The notes beneath the pieces were generated by a model. The model searched no databases, had not been told where the DNA came from, and saw nothing but the letters and a program-made list of their open reading frames with translations. Shown in pieces: positions 8,202 through 15,148 of a DNA stretch of 30,674 bases (positions within the stretch are counted from its first letter, which is position 1; each line of letters begins with the position of its first letter). The stretch is from positions 1 to 30,674 of IMG/VR virus record IMGVR_UViG_3300011116_000717; one strand, given 5' to 3'. A program made the translations under genes and the position numbers. Source of the DNA: a virus.

Positions 8202-8394
8202 TTAATTTATCTCGCAATGCTCTCAATCGTATGTCTAATTCAATTAATTCAAATTTTAAATCATCATAATACAAATTTAACCAATATATATAATCCATAT
8301 TTTCAGAAATATCTATATGTAAATTATCTTTAATGTCTTTTATATTATATTCTACACCAATAAAACTTTGCTCAATTTTATCTATATAACTCAA
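8188..8394 (-). CDS. Small ALRDKL-tail paralogue 1
   Basis: The 68-residue acidic, helical protein ends in RLRALRDKLNEPS. The same C-terminal motif, preceded by a helix with Tyr, Leu and Asp/Glu, occurs in four other small proteins nearby (8735-8944, 8937-9248, 9875-10072 and 10142-10357). The body is poorly conserved between copies, apart from an MSYIDKIEQSF-like start that resembles copy 2. No known family was recognised. The gene overlaps SSB by four bases and the nuclease gene by 14. Confidence 0.6.
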   Translation of the reverse strand: MSYIDKIEQSFIGVEYNIKDIKDNLHIDISENMDYIYWLNLYYDDLKFELIELDIRLRALRDKLNEPS

Positions 8395-8738
8395 AACTCA
8401 TCCTCCATACTTAATCCAAAGTTTGGATCATCTGGATTGCTTATCCTTTTTGTGATTCTTTCAAATCCATTTGCTAGTATTACAGTCTTGACATTCTTCT
8501 TACCGTCTGTTCCATCCCATGACTCGACATCAAGCTTACCGTCAATCATGATACGATCTCCTTTTTTAAGTTCTTTCATAAACTGTGCTGTCTTTTCCCA
8601 TGCTTTGACTTTGTGAAAATCTGACTTGTTTGGATTCTTATAAATAGCAATATCGAACTGGACAAAGTCTTTTCCATTAATTACTTTATGTTCTACATCC
8701 CTTGTGATGTTCCCGACTAATTGTACGTAATTTCTCAT
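8391..8738 (-). CDS. ssb: Single-stranded DNA-binding protein
   Basis: The 115-residue OB-fold protein matches the bacterial SSB plan. It starts MRNYVQLVGNITRDVEHK, has FVQFDIAIYK in the second strand, KVKAWEKTAQFM in the helix region and KGDRIMIDGKLDVESW in the next strands. It ends with a short acidic tail (GLSMEDEF), the usual docking tip for replication and repair partners. It coats single-stranded phage DNA during replication and recombination and could work with the Sak4-like ATPase. The linker is short, as in many phage SSBs. Genes on both sides overlap it by four bases. Confidence 0.9.
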   Translation of the reverse strand: MRNYVQLVGNITRDVEHKVINGKDFVQFDIAIYKNPNKSDFHKVKAWEKTAQFMKELKKGDRIMIDGKLDVESWDGTDGKKNVKTVILANGFERITKRISNPDDPNFGLSMEDEF

Positions 8739-8944
8739 AATATTTCCTCGACCATATCTCTGAAAGCTCTAAGTTGTATTACTAAATTATATGTATCATC
8801 CATATTAAAATATAGTGTATCATTGAACATTTCTTGATCTTCATCCAGTTTATCTATGTAATTAAAAACTCTATCCACATTGTCATCTATCACACTAAAA
8901 GATTTTTCAATGTCATTTATCAAACTTACCAAATCTTTACTCAT
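8735..8944 (-). CDS. Small ALRDKL-tail paralogue 2
   Basis: The 69-residue, very acidic protein is probably all helical. Its end, LVIQLRAFRDMVEEIL, is a variant of the ALRDKL tail in neighbouring small proteins. Its early segment LINDIEKSFSVIDDN resembles DKIEQSFIGVEYN of the 8188-8394 copy. It starts inside the end of the upstream gene with an eight-base overlap and runs into SSB with four. No catalytic or binding motif is visible. Confidence 0.6.
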   Translation of the reverse strand: MSKDLVSLINDIEKSFSVIDDNVDRVFNYIDKLDEDQEMFNDTLYFNMDDTYNLVIQLRAFRDMVEEIL

Positions 8945-9248
8945 TATTTCCTCTTTTGTCCCTTATTGCTTGTATCTTAATTTTTTCTTCGTTGGTAAAT
9001 TTCAAATCTAAAGTTTCATATATATCATCTATTGTACCCATAAAATTAAATAAAGCAACCTGTAGCTCTGGATCATATTTGTACGACGTTATATTTAGAT
9101 TGCTAGGCTTATCCATAATATTATAATTTAATGAGGATGAGCAACCATCCTCATCAAGACACAATAAATAGTTTAATCTCCTTTTATTATTTGATAATAT
9201 TACTATACTCATAATATTATTTATGTCTATTAATTTTTTTATAGTCAT
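8937..9248 (-). CDS. Small ALRDKL-tail-like protein 3
   Basis: The 103-residue protein ends in KIKIQAIRDKRGNNE, a weaker match to the ALRDKL tail. The rest shows no recognised domain; an acidic middle with LCLDEDGC precedes a beta-rich part. The start at 9248 overlaps the upstream gene by 32 bases and has no clear ribosome binding site. An alternative ATG at 9212 would shorten the protein by 12 residues and remove most of the overlap, but it also lacks a clear site. Confidence 0.5.
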   Translation of the reverse strand: MTIKKLIDINNIMSIVILSNNKRRLNYLLCLDEDGCSSSLNYNIMDKPSNLNITSYKYDPELQVALFNFMGTIDDIYETLDLKFTNEEKIKIQAIRDKRGNNE

Positions 9249-9450
9249 GAAAAATAAATAGAAATATTAAAAACACATAGCATATTCCAAAAGTTATTCC
9301 ATCCACTACTGGCAACTTGCCACCCACAAAACCAAAAGCAAAGCTAATCAATCCGAACATAACCAATTCAATTATCTTTGCATCAATCATCTTTGTATTG
9401 CTTGCATCTATATATTTCTCATTCTTATCAATGTAACTTTTAAAACTCAT
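9217..9450 (-). CDS. Small protein with two membrane helices
   Basis: I place the start at 9450 (MSFKSYIDKNEKY, 77 residues) because AGAGGAAT lies just upstream, rather than at the earlier ATG at 9492, which would run through the preceding gene. Two hydrophobic segments, around residues 26-45 and 50-68 (IELVMFGLISFAFGFVGG and ITFGICYVFLIFLFIF), form a membrane hairpin ending in a basic tail. No family was recognised. Small membrane proteins in phage early regions can block superinfection or alter the host envelope, but nothing in the sequence selects a role. Confidence 0.6.
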   Translation of the reverse strand: MSFKSYIDKNEKYIDASNTKMIDAKIIELVMFGLISFAFGFVGGKLPVVDGITFGICYVFLIFLFIFHDYKKINRHK

Positions 9451-9451
9451 A

Positions 9452-9625
9452 TCAATTCCTCTTTGGATGTTTATTGTCATACTCTGGATCAATTATTTCT
9501 GTTGTCCTCTCTATCCTAGTCGGATGATTTCCCGATCTGCTTAATACAACTTTTTTGATTGTGTAGATAGCAAATAGTATTGTCAATACAAAACATAATG
9601 TAATAAATAGCATGTCCTTTATCAT
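9452..9625 (-). CDS. Tiny single-span membrane protein
   Basis: The protein has 57 residues. The ATG at 9625 overlaps the stop of the excisionase-like gene in an ATGA, and GGAG stands about five bases upstream. Residues 5-24 form a hydrophobic helix (MLFITLCFVLTILFAIYTIK). A short polar cytoplasmic or periplasmic tail follows, with HPTRIERTTEIIDPEYD. It ends one base before the start of the two-helix protein, so the two may act together. No family was recognised. Confidence 0.6.
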   Translation of the reverse strand: MIKDMLFITLCFVLTILFAIYTIKKVVLSRSGNHPTRIERTTEIIDPEYDNKHPKRN

Positions 9626-9882
9626 TGTCTCCGACTCCCCGTGTAGTATGTAACTCTCATCTTTTTCCTTTGCTCAAGTTCATTGATTGCTTTATCCACT
9701 TCGTCTATAGGATGATAATTAATCTTACCTATCTTAATGGTCGGTATAACTTTATTGTTAACCATAGATTGATATAGATGTTCTTTGATCCCGTATGTGG
9801 ACATTATATCTGTTCTGGTTATTAGTTGTTTCTTGTTGTTAATGTCGTGTTTCATAGTTGTTTCGTTAAATAATTTATCCAT
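9622..9882 (-). CDS. Excisionase-like helix-turn-helix protein
   Basis: The 86-residue protein has a MerR/Xis-type winged helix: LITRTDIMSTYGIKEHLYQSM as recognition region, then NKVIPTIKIGKINYHPIDEVDKAI, the usual strand-turn and closing helix. Such proteins act as excisionases or as small transcription factors. No integrase is visible, so regulation or a replication accessory role is more likely. It starts inside the stop of the ALRDKL paralogue upstream (eight-base overlap) and overlaps the tiny membrane protein by four bases. Confidence 0.7.
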   Translation of the reverse strand: MDKLFNETTMKHDINNKKQLITRTDIMSTYGIKEHLYQSMVNNKVIPTIKIGKINYHPIDEVDKAINELEQRKKMRVTYYTGSRRQ

Positions 9883-10072
9883 TTTCTAATTTATCCCTCA
9901 ATGCTCTAGTATAAAGTTCTAATTTTTCGCATGTCATCCATATAAGATCCATGTTATATACTAAATCATCATCAGAATCAACAGAATACCCTATTTTTTT
10001 TATGGTAGATATTGTTTTATTTAAATGTTCTAATTCAATGTCTACTAAAGTCATGTGATATTTTATATTCAT
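9875..10072 (-). CDS. Small ALRDKL-tail paralogue 4
   Basis: The 65-residue helical acidic protein ends in LYTRALRDKLENG, nearly identical at both protein and DNA level to the end of the 10142-10357 protein. AAGGAG lies about 11 bases before ATG at 10072. The upstream spacer (10073-10141) is the only real gap in this stretch and holds only an 10-codon reading frame that looks like a decayed gene start. Function is unknown. Confidence 0.65.
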   Translation of the reverse strand: MNIKYHMTLVDIELEHLNKTISTIKKIGYSVDSDDDLVYNMDLIWMTCEKLELYTRALRDKLENG

Positions 10073-10141
10073 TTAGTTTTACGCTCCTTTTAATATTTAC
10101 TTACCATGTTTTCTATTTAAAATAATAAATCATACAATTCG

Positions 10142-10357
10142 CTATCCATTTTGTAGCTTATCCCTCAAAGCTCTGCAATGTATTTCATATTTATCTATAC
10201 AATAATTTATATTATCTCTATAATGCATATTAATACTATTAACACTACTAAAAAAACTTTGTTTTAATTCTTTTTCTATTAATTCGTATTTAAAATCATT
10301 TATAAACTCTTGTGTATTACTTAGATACTTATCTATATTTATTATAATACTATCCAT
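10142..10357 (-). CDS. Small ALRDKL-tail paralogue 5
   Basis: The 71-residue protein ends in IHCRALRDKLQNG. It shares with paralogue 4 the last dozen residues and a Tyr/Asp/Asn-rich helical body. A GGTGGGAT sequence about eight bases upstream supports ATG at 10357, one base after the replication initiator stop. Its stop codon overlaps an ATG that opens a frame of only ten codons, whereas the corresponding ATG after paralogue 4 opens the excisionase-like gene. That suggests duplication with loss of one downstream gene. Confidence 0.65.
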   Translation of the reverse strand: MDSIIINIDKYLSNTQEFINDFKYELIEKELKQSFFSSVNSINMHYRDNINYCIDKYEIHCRALRDKLQNG

Positions 10358-10358
10358 A

Positions 10359-11783
10359 TCAATATCCCACCGCCTTCTTACGTCTCAGTATATCAAACTC
10401 CAATTGCTCATCCATAGATAACTTTGTCCCGCTAATCATAATCCTCAATAACTCCTCTTCTCTTAATTTATCTTTCTCATCCAATTGCATTATCGGTCGA
10501 TACTTCTCATCCAATAACTCAATATTTGTATTACTATTCCTTTTATTCATAGCTTCTATTATCTCCGGAACTGTCCTCAATCCCATAGCATGGATCTGGT
10601 CATCCGAAAGATTTGGTCGATTCAGCATGACTTCTTTTACTCGTTCTCTCTCAATGACTCTCTCTCGATCTTTTTCGTATTCCGCTTTTTCCCGTTCCTG
10701 ACGTTTACGAATGACCCTGGATATTTCCCCGTAAATAGCATCAATCTCATTCGACCATCCAGAATGGCAATATTTAAATGTTGGGTTAGCACCTATGTAG
10801 ATCACAAGATTCCTGTTATGGAGATCTACCGGGAGCTTATCCCTAAATTCTTCCCCATGCTTTTTAATCAGGTAAAGCTTTGCCATATTCTCCACTGTTC
10901 CATAAAACTTTTTAGCCAGTGCTTCCCGTTCGGAAGGTGGGGCACTATCATATTGCTGAATTGCCGATCTAATTAGCTCTATATCTTTTGGATCCTCTTT
11001 GACCTGGTAATCGGGTGGTAGCTGCTTGTAGATAGCGTCTAAGATATGACGGGGGTTTTTGGTAAACCCAAACCCAATCGATTGGATGAACTGGTTAGAT
11101 GTGACTAGTAAGTCCTCTACTCTTGCTACTATAGTAGGTGGTGGGGGGGGCTGTTGCAGTTGCTGTTGTCGTGCCCTCTGTTCTGCCATAAGTCGATCAT
11201 TTTCTTCATGTAACAATCTCACTTCTTCATCTAGCTGTCTTTTGATTTCTTCATGAGAAAGTTCAGATTGGGGTTGTGGGGTTTTTTCCACGTCATCTTT
11301 GTAATGAGAGTCGGTCGGTTGTTTTTCTTCCCCCCCATTTTCGGTAGACTCGTTTTCGCCCCCCTTATTGGTATTCTTTATATTGGTATTCTTATTGGTA
11401 TACCCCAAAACCGATACATCGCTTTCCGATATATCGCTTTTAGGTATATCGGTAAATTTATTTCCGAACATGTTTAATATATATGTCCAGTTCCCTTTAT
11501 TCCCAGCCTCTCTAGTAATTTTAAGATAATTGTTTTTTTTGAGTTCCTGGATACCTGTCTGAATAGCTTTTTTACCATCTGATCCATGCTTTATTAATGT
11601 TTTACTGGTTATTGTAAATCGTTCGGTATCGTGACTTAAAAGATGGCATAGTATACCCTTAGCTTTGTAGCTAATGTTTTGATCTGATAGCATCTTATTT
11701 GATACCTGAGTAAAGCCCTGACGGTTTTTTATTATAAATGTTCTAGTTTTTTTCTTGCGTTTTTCTTGTGATGTGTTATTCAT
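10359..11783 (-). CDS. Winged-helix replication initiator-like protein
   Basis: The 474-residue protein has an N-terminal winged helix (about residues 15-105) beginning RQGFTQVSNKMLSDQ, then ISYKAKGILCHLLSH and TLIKHGSDGKKAIQTGIQEL and a closing LKITREAGNKG strand. This is the HTH_36-like domain of phage and plasmid RepA/DnaD-type initiators. A low-complexity linker follows, with KSDISESD and NTNIKNTNK repeats, a Glu/Gln-rich coiled coil and a PPPPP run. The C-terminal half is helical and without recognised motif. It probably binds the phage origin and recruits host helicase. The linker DNA carries tandem repeats that may be binding sites. No phage polymerase is seen, so host enzymes would copy the DNA. 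Confidence 0.75.
   Translation of the reverse strand: MNNTSQEKRKKKTRTFIIKNRQGFTQVSNKMLSDQNISYKAKGILCHLLSHDTERFTITSKTLIKHGSDGKKAIQTGIQELKKNNYLKITREAGNKGNWTYILNMFGNKFTDIPKSDISESDVSVLGYTNKNTNIKNTNKGGENESTENGGEEKQPTDSHYKDDVEKTPQPQSELSHEEIKRQLDEEVRLLHEENDRLMAEQRARQQQLQQPPPPPTIVARVEDLLVTSNQFIQSIGFGFTKNPRHILDAIYKQLPPDYQVKEDPKDIELIRSAIQQYDSAPPSEREALAKKFYGTVENMAKLYLIKKHGEEFRDKLPVDLHNRNLVIYIGANPTFKYCHSGWSNEIDAIYGEISRVIRKRQEREKAEYEKDRERVIERERVKEVMLNRPNLSDDQIHAMGLRTVPEIIEAMNKRNSNTNIELLDEKYRPIMQLDEKDKLREEELLRIMISGTKLSMDEQLEFDILRRKKAVGY
11367..11453. repeat. Tandem short repeats inside the initiator gene, possible origin iterons
   Basis: Two repeat families stand side by side. ATTGGTATTCTT occurs at 11367-11378 and 11382-11393, with a partial copy at 11394-11401. 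A 15-base unit, CCGATAYATCGCTTT, occurs at 11411-11425 and 11426-11440, followed by a diverged copy with ATATCGG to about 11453. Each 15-base unit contains CGATATATCG or a near-palindrome. They encode the protein linker repeats NTN and SDxSESD, so a coding explanation alone is possible. Iterons inside initiator genes are known in lambdoid phages, which makes an origin role plausible. Confidence 0.45.
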
Positions 11784-11825
11784 ATCTTACCTGCCTCATT
11801 AGTGGGTATCCTTTGTTTGGCTATT

Positions 11826-11857
11826 CCGAGTAGGATTTCCGCCTACTCGGTTTTGTT
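11826..11857 (+). terminator. Hairpin with T-run on the plus strand
   Basis: The 9-base-pair stem CCGAGTAGG / CCTACTCGG (11826-11834 and 11842-11850) with a seven-base loop is followed on the plus strand by TTTTGTT. That is the form of an intrinsic terminator for rightward transcripts, although no rightward gene precedes it. On the minus strand it begins eight bases after the antirepressor stop but lacks a trailing T-run, so there it could act as an RNA-stabilising or weak attenuating hairpin between antirepressor and initiator. Confidence 0.5.
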
Positions 11858-12559
11858 CTAACGTTCTACTAAATAATCTACTTCTATTTTTTCCATAAGA
11901 TTTTGATATCTTTTGGATAAGTAAACATAACCTTCTGGAGTTATCAAAATTTTTTCTCTGGACTCTTCATTTTTAATAACTCTTTGAATTTTAAAGTATT
12001 TAGAATATTGTTGATAAGGATGGTTTCTATTAGGATAATCCATAAGAATTCCATCATTCCTTAGTATCTCTAAAAACTTATTTTTACCTACAATTATTTT
12101 AAAATTATCAATAAACTCCTTAACACTAAAATTTGTTCTATGTCCTATTATGCTTTCGGCAAGTTCTACTTTTGGCTTATCTTGTTCAATTTTTCTTGCT
12201 TGTTCTTCTATTTTTTCATATTGATCGGCTGCTAGTCTTAATGCCTCAGCAAAATCTTTAGGCATACTTCTTTTTTTTAGTTCTTCCTGAAGTCTGATCT
12301 CAAAAATAAAATCTTGTGCTTTTTTAGTATTCCCCATTAGTTCAGCTAATTTTATTATTCCAATTCCTGACCAAACAATAGATAATTTTGAACCTGTAAC
12401 AGTCGTTACGGGTTCAGATTTCCAGTGAATATATTCTGTTAAATTATTTAAGTTTCGAGATTTGCACATTCTTATAGCATCAGGAGTACAATCAAAACCT
12501 TTTGCTACTTGTTCGGTTGTATACCAATTATTTGAGACATTATTATATGTTAGTTCCAT
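11858..12559 (-). CDS. KilA-C type phage antirepressor
   Basis: The 233-residue protein has an N-terminal region with a helix-turn-helix-like start (WYTTEQVAKGFDCTPDAIR, residues 12-30). A helical linker rich in Glu/Lys follows around 90-130. The C-terminal domain is typical of KilA-C antirepressors: KNKFLEILRNDGILMDYP, NHPYQQYSKYFKI, and ITPEGYVYLSKRY near 207-220. Such proteins bind or titrate phage repressors and promote lytic growth, or act as DNA-binding regulators. The start at 12559 is preceded by AAGGAG that lies within a hairpin in the leader, suggesting translational control. No partner repressor was recognised in the window. Confidence 0.8.
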   Translation of the reverse strand: MELTYNNVSNNWYTTEQVAKGFDCTPDAIRMCKSRNLNNLTEYIHWKSEPVTTVTGSKLSIVWSGIGIIKLAELMGNTKKAQDFIFEIRLQEELKKRSMPKDFAEALRLAADQYEKIEEQARKIEQDKPKVELAESIIGHRTNFSVKEFIDNFKIIVGKNKFLEILRNDGILMDYPNRNHPYQQYSKYFKIQRVIKNEESREKILITPEGYVYLSKRYQNLMEKIEVDYLVER

Positions 12560-12662
12560 TCTATGGACTCCTTGTAGTTGAGTCCCGATGTGGGTAGATA
12601 TTGCGGTAGGATTGATTCTCCCTCAAGAATCTACCCGATGTGAGGGCATCGGGCTTAATGCT
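12560..12662 (-). promoter_or_regulatory. Structured 5' leader of the antirepressor mRNA, possible bistable RNA switch
   Basis: Reading the minus strand, arm A CCCGATG (12653-12647) can pair with A' CATCGGG (12640-12634) or with a second copy A'' (12590-12584). Arm B GGGTAGAT (12636-12629) pairs with B' ATCTACCC (12599-12592). Arm C GGACTC (12585-12580) pairs with GAGTCC (12570-12565), which covers the AAGGAG ribosome binding site (12573-12568). A' overlaps B and A'' overlaps C. So A:A'' with nested B:B' excludes A:A' and competes with the site-hiding hairpin. Pairing is seen; switching is inferred. Confidence 0.5.
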
Positions 12663-12690
12663 ATGTTATGTCGCTTGCTTATTTTGTAAA
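12663..12690 (-). promoter_or_regulatory. Candidate promoter for the antirepressor
   Basis: On the minus strand TTTACA (12690-12685) is followed after 16 bases by TAACAT (12668-12663), with 5 of 6 and 4 of 6 matches to the sigma70 boxes. The predicted start near 12656 falls just before the first arm of the structured leader. It lies between the CoiA-like gene and the antirepressor, where a separate promoter makes sense. The match is modest in an AT-rich genome. Confidence 0.35.
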
Positions 12691-12711
12691 GTTATTTTTC
12701 ATCTATTATTT

Positions 12712-13701
12712 TTAAAATAATTGTAACTCTTTCATTCTTTTTTCATTAATTATATTTTTTTGTTCATTTATTGTTTTTGTAAGTTCATTAATAGTATTTT
12801 TTAATTTATCTATTTCAATTGTTAATTCTAAACTTTTTATTTGAGCTACATTTTTATCTACTAAAAGAATATGTTGATTTTTATTAAAATATTCTTGCCA
12901 TTTATTTTTTAATGCTTTTTCTACCTTTTCTTTAAAATCATTATTTTTAATATCTTCAATTTTTTTATTAAAATCAGATTCTAATTTTATTTTTAATATA
13001 TCTTTAAATTCATTCTCTCTTTTTTTTATTTCTAATAATTGATTGTTAAAATACTCATCTTTATATATTTGCAATTGAAGATTATAGCAACTTGTATATG
13101 TTTTATTAATAAAATGTTCATAATTAAAATTACTTTTTAACTCTTCAAATATTAAATTATCAACTATCTGTATATTTAAAATATTTTTATGTTCATATAT
13201 ATACAATAAATTGTTATAATTATTGTATATATCAGAAATAAAATTTTTTCTTAATCTTATTTCTTTTAATTTAAAAGGATGAAATTGTTTATAAAAATTT
13301 AATTCTATAGATTTATCATTATAATCAAAAACCCAAATTAATTTTTTTCTTAATTTATTTATATAAAATTCACATCTTGATTTAAATTCATTCATAGATA
13401 TAGCTGAATGCTGAAATTCAAAAATAAAATTATTAATACTTACGTCAGCAATATGTTTTTCTCCAGTATCTTCATCTGTATAAATAATTTCTCTATTTTC
13501 CTCTGGAAATTTATTTTGCCACTCATAATGCCATTGAGTCATTTGTTTGTAATTGCAGTTTGTATCTCCTTTATGAGACCAATGATGAATATTAATTTCT
13601 CCCATTTTAGCTATTAAATATTCATTGCAACTTGGGCAATATCCATCTATTTCTTTGGTTGGTTGTATTCTATTTTTATTTTTATCCAAAGCAAACTGCA
13701 T
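12712..13701 (-). CDS. CoiA-like nuclease
   Basis: The 329-residue protein has the N-terminal CoiA zinc-binding part, CPSC at residues 22-25 with HHWSHK at 39-44 and Cys49. A nuclease core follows with HIADV (Asp86) and FEFQHS (Glu95, Gln97), then an RCEFYINK helix and IWVFDYND. That D...ExQ arrangement is the CoiA/restriction-like pattern. The C-terminal half is Lys/Asn-rich and ends in a coiled coil. In competence, CoiA acts on incoming DNA; in a phage it may be a recombination or selfish nuclease. The gene is more AT-rich than its neighbours, which suggests recent acquisition. GGAGG precedes the start at 13701. Confidence 0.7.
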   Translation of the reverse strand: MQFALDKNKNRIQPTKEIDGYCPSCNEYLIAKMGEINIHHWSHKGDTNCNYKQMTQWHYEWQNKFPEENREIIYTDEDTGEKHIADVSINNFIFEFQHSAISMNEFKSRCEFYINKLRKKLIWVFDYNDKSIELNFYKQFHPFKLKEIRLRKNFISDIYNNYNNLLYIYEHKNILNIQIVDNLIFEELKSNFNYEHFINKTYTSCYNLQLQIYKDEYFNNQLLEIKKRENEFKDILKIKLESDFNKKIEDIKNNDFKEKVEKALKNKWQEYFNKNQHILLVDKNVAQIKSLELTIEIDKLKNTINELTKTINEQKNIINEKRMKELQLF

Positions 13702-13727
13702 ATTTAATCCTCCATAAAATATATATT

Positions 13728-14186
13728 TTATTTATTTCCATTACTCCTCCTCTTATCCCGTCTCTTAGCATCCTCCAAGACCTTACTAAAATTAGCATCT
13801 ATCCAATCCTTAGGATACCAATGCCTCTTATAGTTACCAACAACATATGGAGCTTTAGAGATATGCAATAACCTAATAGCATGCACTTTGGATATATAAT
13901 ACTTGATAGCAATCTGATTAGCAGTATAGGATTGCTCTTGTATCTCGATTGGCACTTCATAAGCTTTGTCTTTGCGGTGATACGTCGGTGGCACTGCTAT
14001 TGATTTTCGGTATTCAATCTCTTCTAATACTTTCTCGGTTTGTTCTCGATTGTAGTAGTTCAGATGTTTAATCTGAACCATTTCCACTTTGTATTTATCC
14101 ATGAATTTTAGCATCATGTGTTTACTGCTAAAACTACTTTGTAAATCCTTGCTCAATATATACTCATTAAGATTAATATTCTCCAT
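13728..14186 (-). CDS. Protein with two helix-turn-helix-like segments
   Basis: The protein has 152 residues. The first half, from LSKDLQSSFSSKHMMLKFM to the REQTEKVLEEIEYRK helix, and the second, SYTANQIAIKYYISKVHAIRL followed by YKRHWYPKDWIDANF, each resemble a MerR/excisionase helix-turn-helix with wing and closing helix. A basic C-terminus (AKRRDKRRSNGNK) would aid DNA contact. It may be a regulator or an accessory replication protein binding two half-sites. No named family was recognised. It overlaps the upstream gene by 14 bases. Confidence 0.55.
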   Translation of the reverse strand: MENINLNEYILSKDLQSSFSSKHMMLKFMDKYKVEMVQIKHLNYYNREQTEKVLEEIEYRKSIAVPPTYHRKDKAYEVPIEIQEQSYTANQIAIKYYISKVHAIRLLHISKAPYVVGNYKRHWYPKDWIDANFSKVLEDAKRRDKRRSNGNK

Positions 14187-14355
14187 TGTTTAACATCTCC
14201 AATAACTTTACTCGTGTAGATTCCAGAACTCGTCTGGTTTCCTCTATTCGATTTCGTTCTTTCTTTTGCATCCAAAATCCTTCCAAGTCTTTTTGAAGTT
14301 TGCTATCCAGTACTACAATATCAATTAGCTCTTGTATAATCTTTGTGTCACTCAT
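14173..14355 (-). CDS. Small coiled-coil protein
   Basis: The 60-residue charged helical protein has a heptad-like segment, QKKERNRIEETRRVLEST (about residues 30-47). No family was recognised. It overlaps the YopX-like gene by four bases and the tandem helix-turn-helix gene by 14, so all three are probably translated together. Confidence 0.55.
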   Translation of the reverse strand: MSDTKIIQELIDIVVLDSKLQKDLEGFWMQKKERNRIEETRRVLESTRVKLLEMLNNGEY

Positions 14356-14780
14356 CCCAATCCTCCCACTTTATCATGTGACTCATACATGTGACCTATG
14401 ATCCTGATTGACTTTACGTTCCGGGACAATAGATATGCAATACCTAGACTTGGTGATAGTATTTGAGGATGAAAATCAAATATAGTATCTCTACCGATTT
14501 TATGTTTTACAATAGCTACTCGATGCTTGTTACCAAATACAAAATCAACTTCAATGACATCGCCTGTTATGATCTCTTTGTGATCGTCATCTACCATAGT
14601 AGTTGCATAGTGAATATCTATGATTTTATCGGTATATGGGAAAGAATGTTCTTTGCCATTTATATCATAGCATTTAATGTAATTGACACTTGCTCTAATA
14701 TCGCTTTGCTCCTGGAATACTGGTTTGTAAAACATCTCTTCTTTTTCGAGATGCCACAACCTATTAATACTTAAATTCAT
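14352..14780 (-). CDS. YopX-like protein
   Basis: The 142-residue protein has the YopX layout: LWHLEKEEMFYKPVF near the start and DIHYATTMVDDDHKEIITGDVIEVDFVFG in the middle, here written as two blocks, with a beta barrel to the end (FDFHPQIL). The usual family motif is GDxDKNGKEIYEGD; here DDDHKEIITGD takes its place. YopX proteins are common in phages and prophages, form decamers in crystals and have no settled function. It has four-base overlaps on both sides. Confidence 0.7.
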   Translation of the reverse strand: MNLSINRLWHLEKEEMFYKPVFQEQSDIRASVNYIKCYDINGKEHSFPYTDKIIDIHYATTMVDDDHKEIITGDVIEVDFVFGNKHRVAIVKHKIGRDTIFDFHPQILSPSLGIAYLLSRNVKSIRIIGHMYESHDKVGGLG

Positions 14781-15148
14781 TTTGGTTCCTCCTTTTTTTC
14801 CTTGATCCAGTTGCCTCTATTACATTGGTCACATGGATCTATAGTTACTGTCTCGATATATATAAACGGGTTGTATTTCTCGATCGTCTTACAATACTCT
14901 TCTATGCCTTTCAGGTTATCGAAAAAAAACTTACCGTATTCAGGAATAGCAGGATTAATACTTCTAATATAACTCCAACACATCCGATGGATTCGTTCAT
15001 AGCCTTTGACCTCTTGGTTAGGTTTGATGTATTCCAGATCCTTCCCTGTATATCTCAGGGTCTCAACCTTGCCAGTATCATTGCAATTATAACAGTAATA
15101 TCTGTGAGTAGATTTGAGATTGCTAAATGTTTTTACTATTTCTTCCAT
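14777..15148 (-). CDS. Protein with two CxxC zinc-ribbon-like pairs
   Basis: The 123-residue protein has CYNC at 19-22 followed by DTGKVETLRY, the start of a DnaJ-like or zinc-ribbon beta hairpin, and CDQC at 106-109. A further Cys lies in RMCWSY. The two pairs could form one zinc site. It lies among replication and recombination genes, one gene away from the Sak4-like ATPase, so a nucleic-acid or helicase-loader task is plausible but not shown. It overlaps the small upstream gene by 26 bases in another frame. Confidence 0.55.
   Translation of the reverse strand: MEEIVKTFSNLKSTHRYYCYNCNDTGKVETLRYTGKDLEYIKPNQEVKGYERIHRMCWSYIRSINPAIPEYGKFFFDNLKGIEEYCKTIEKYNPFIYIETVTIDPCDQCNRGNWIKEKKEEPK

Noticed and set aside
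9540-9600. TTGACA with a CACAAT at 17 bases inside a tiny membrane gene on the minus strand
   Set aside because: The -10 match is poor and the site is inside an operon with no transcript boundary.
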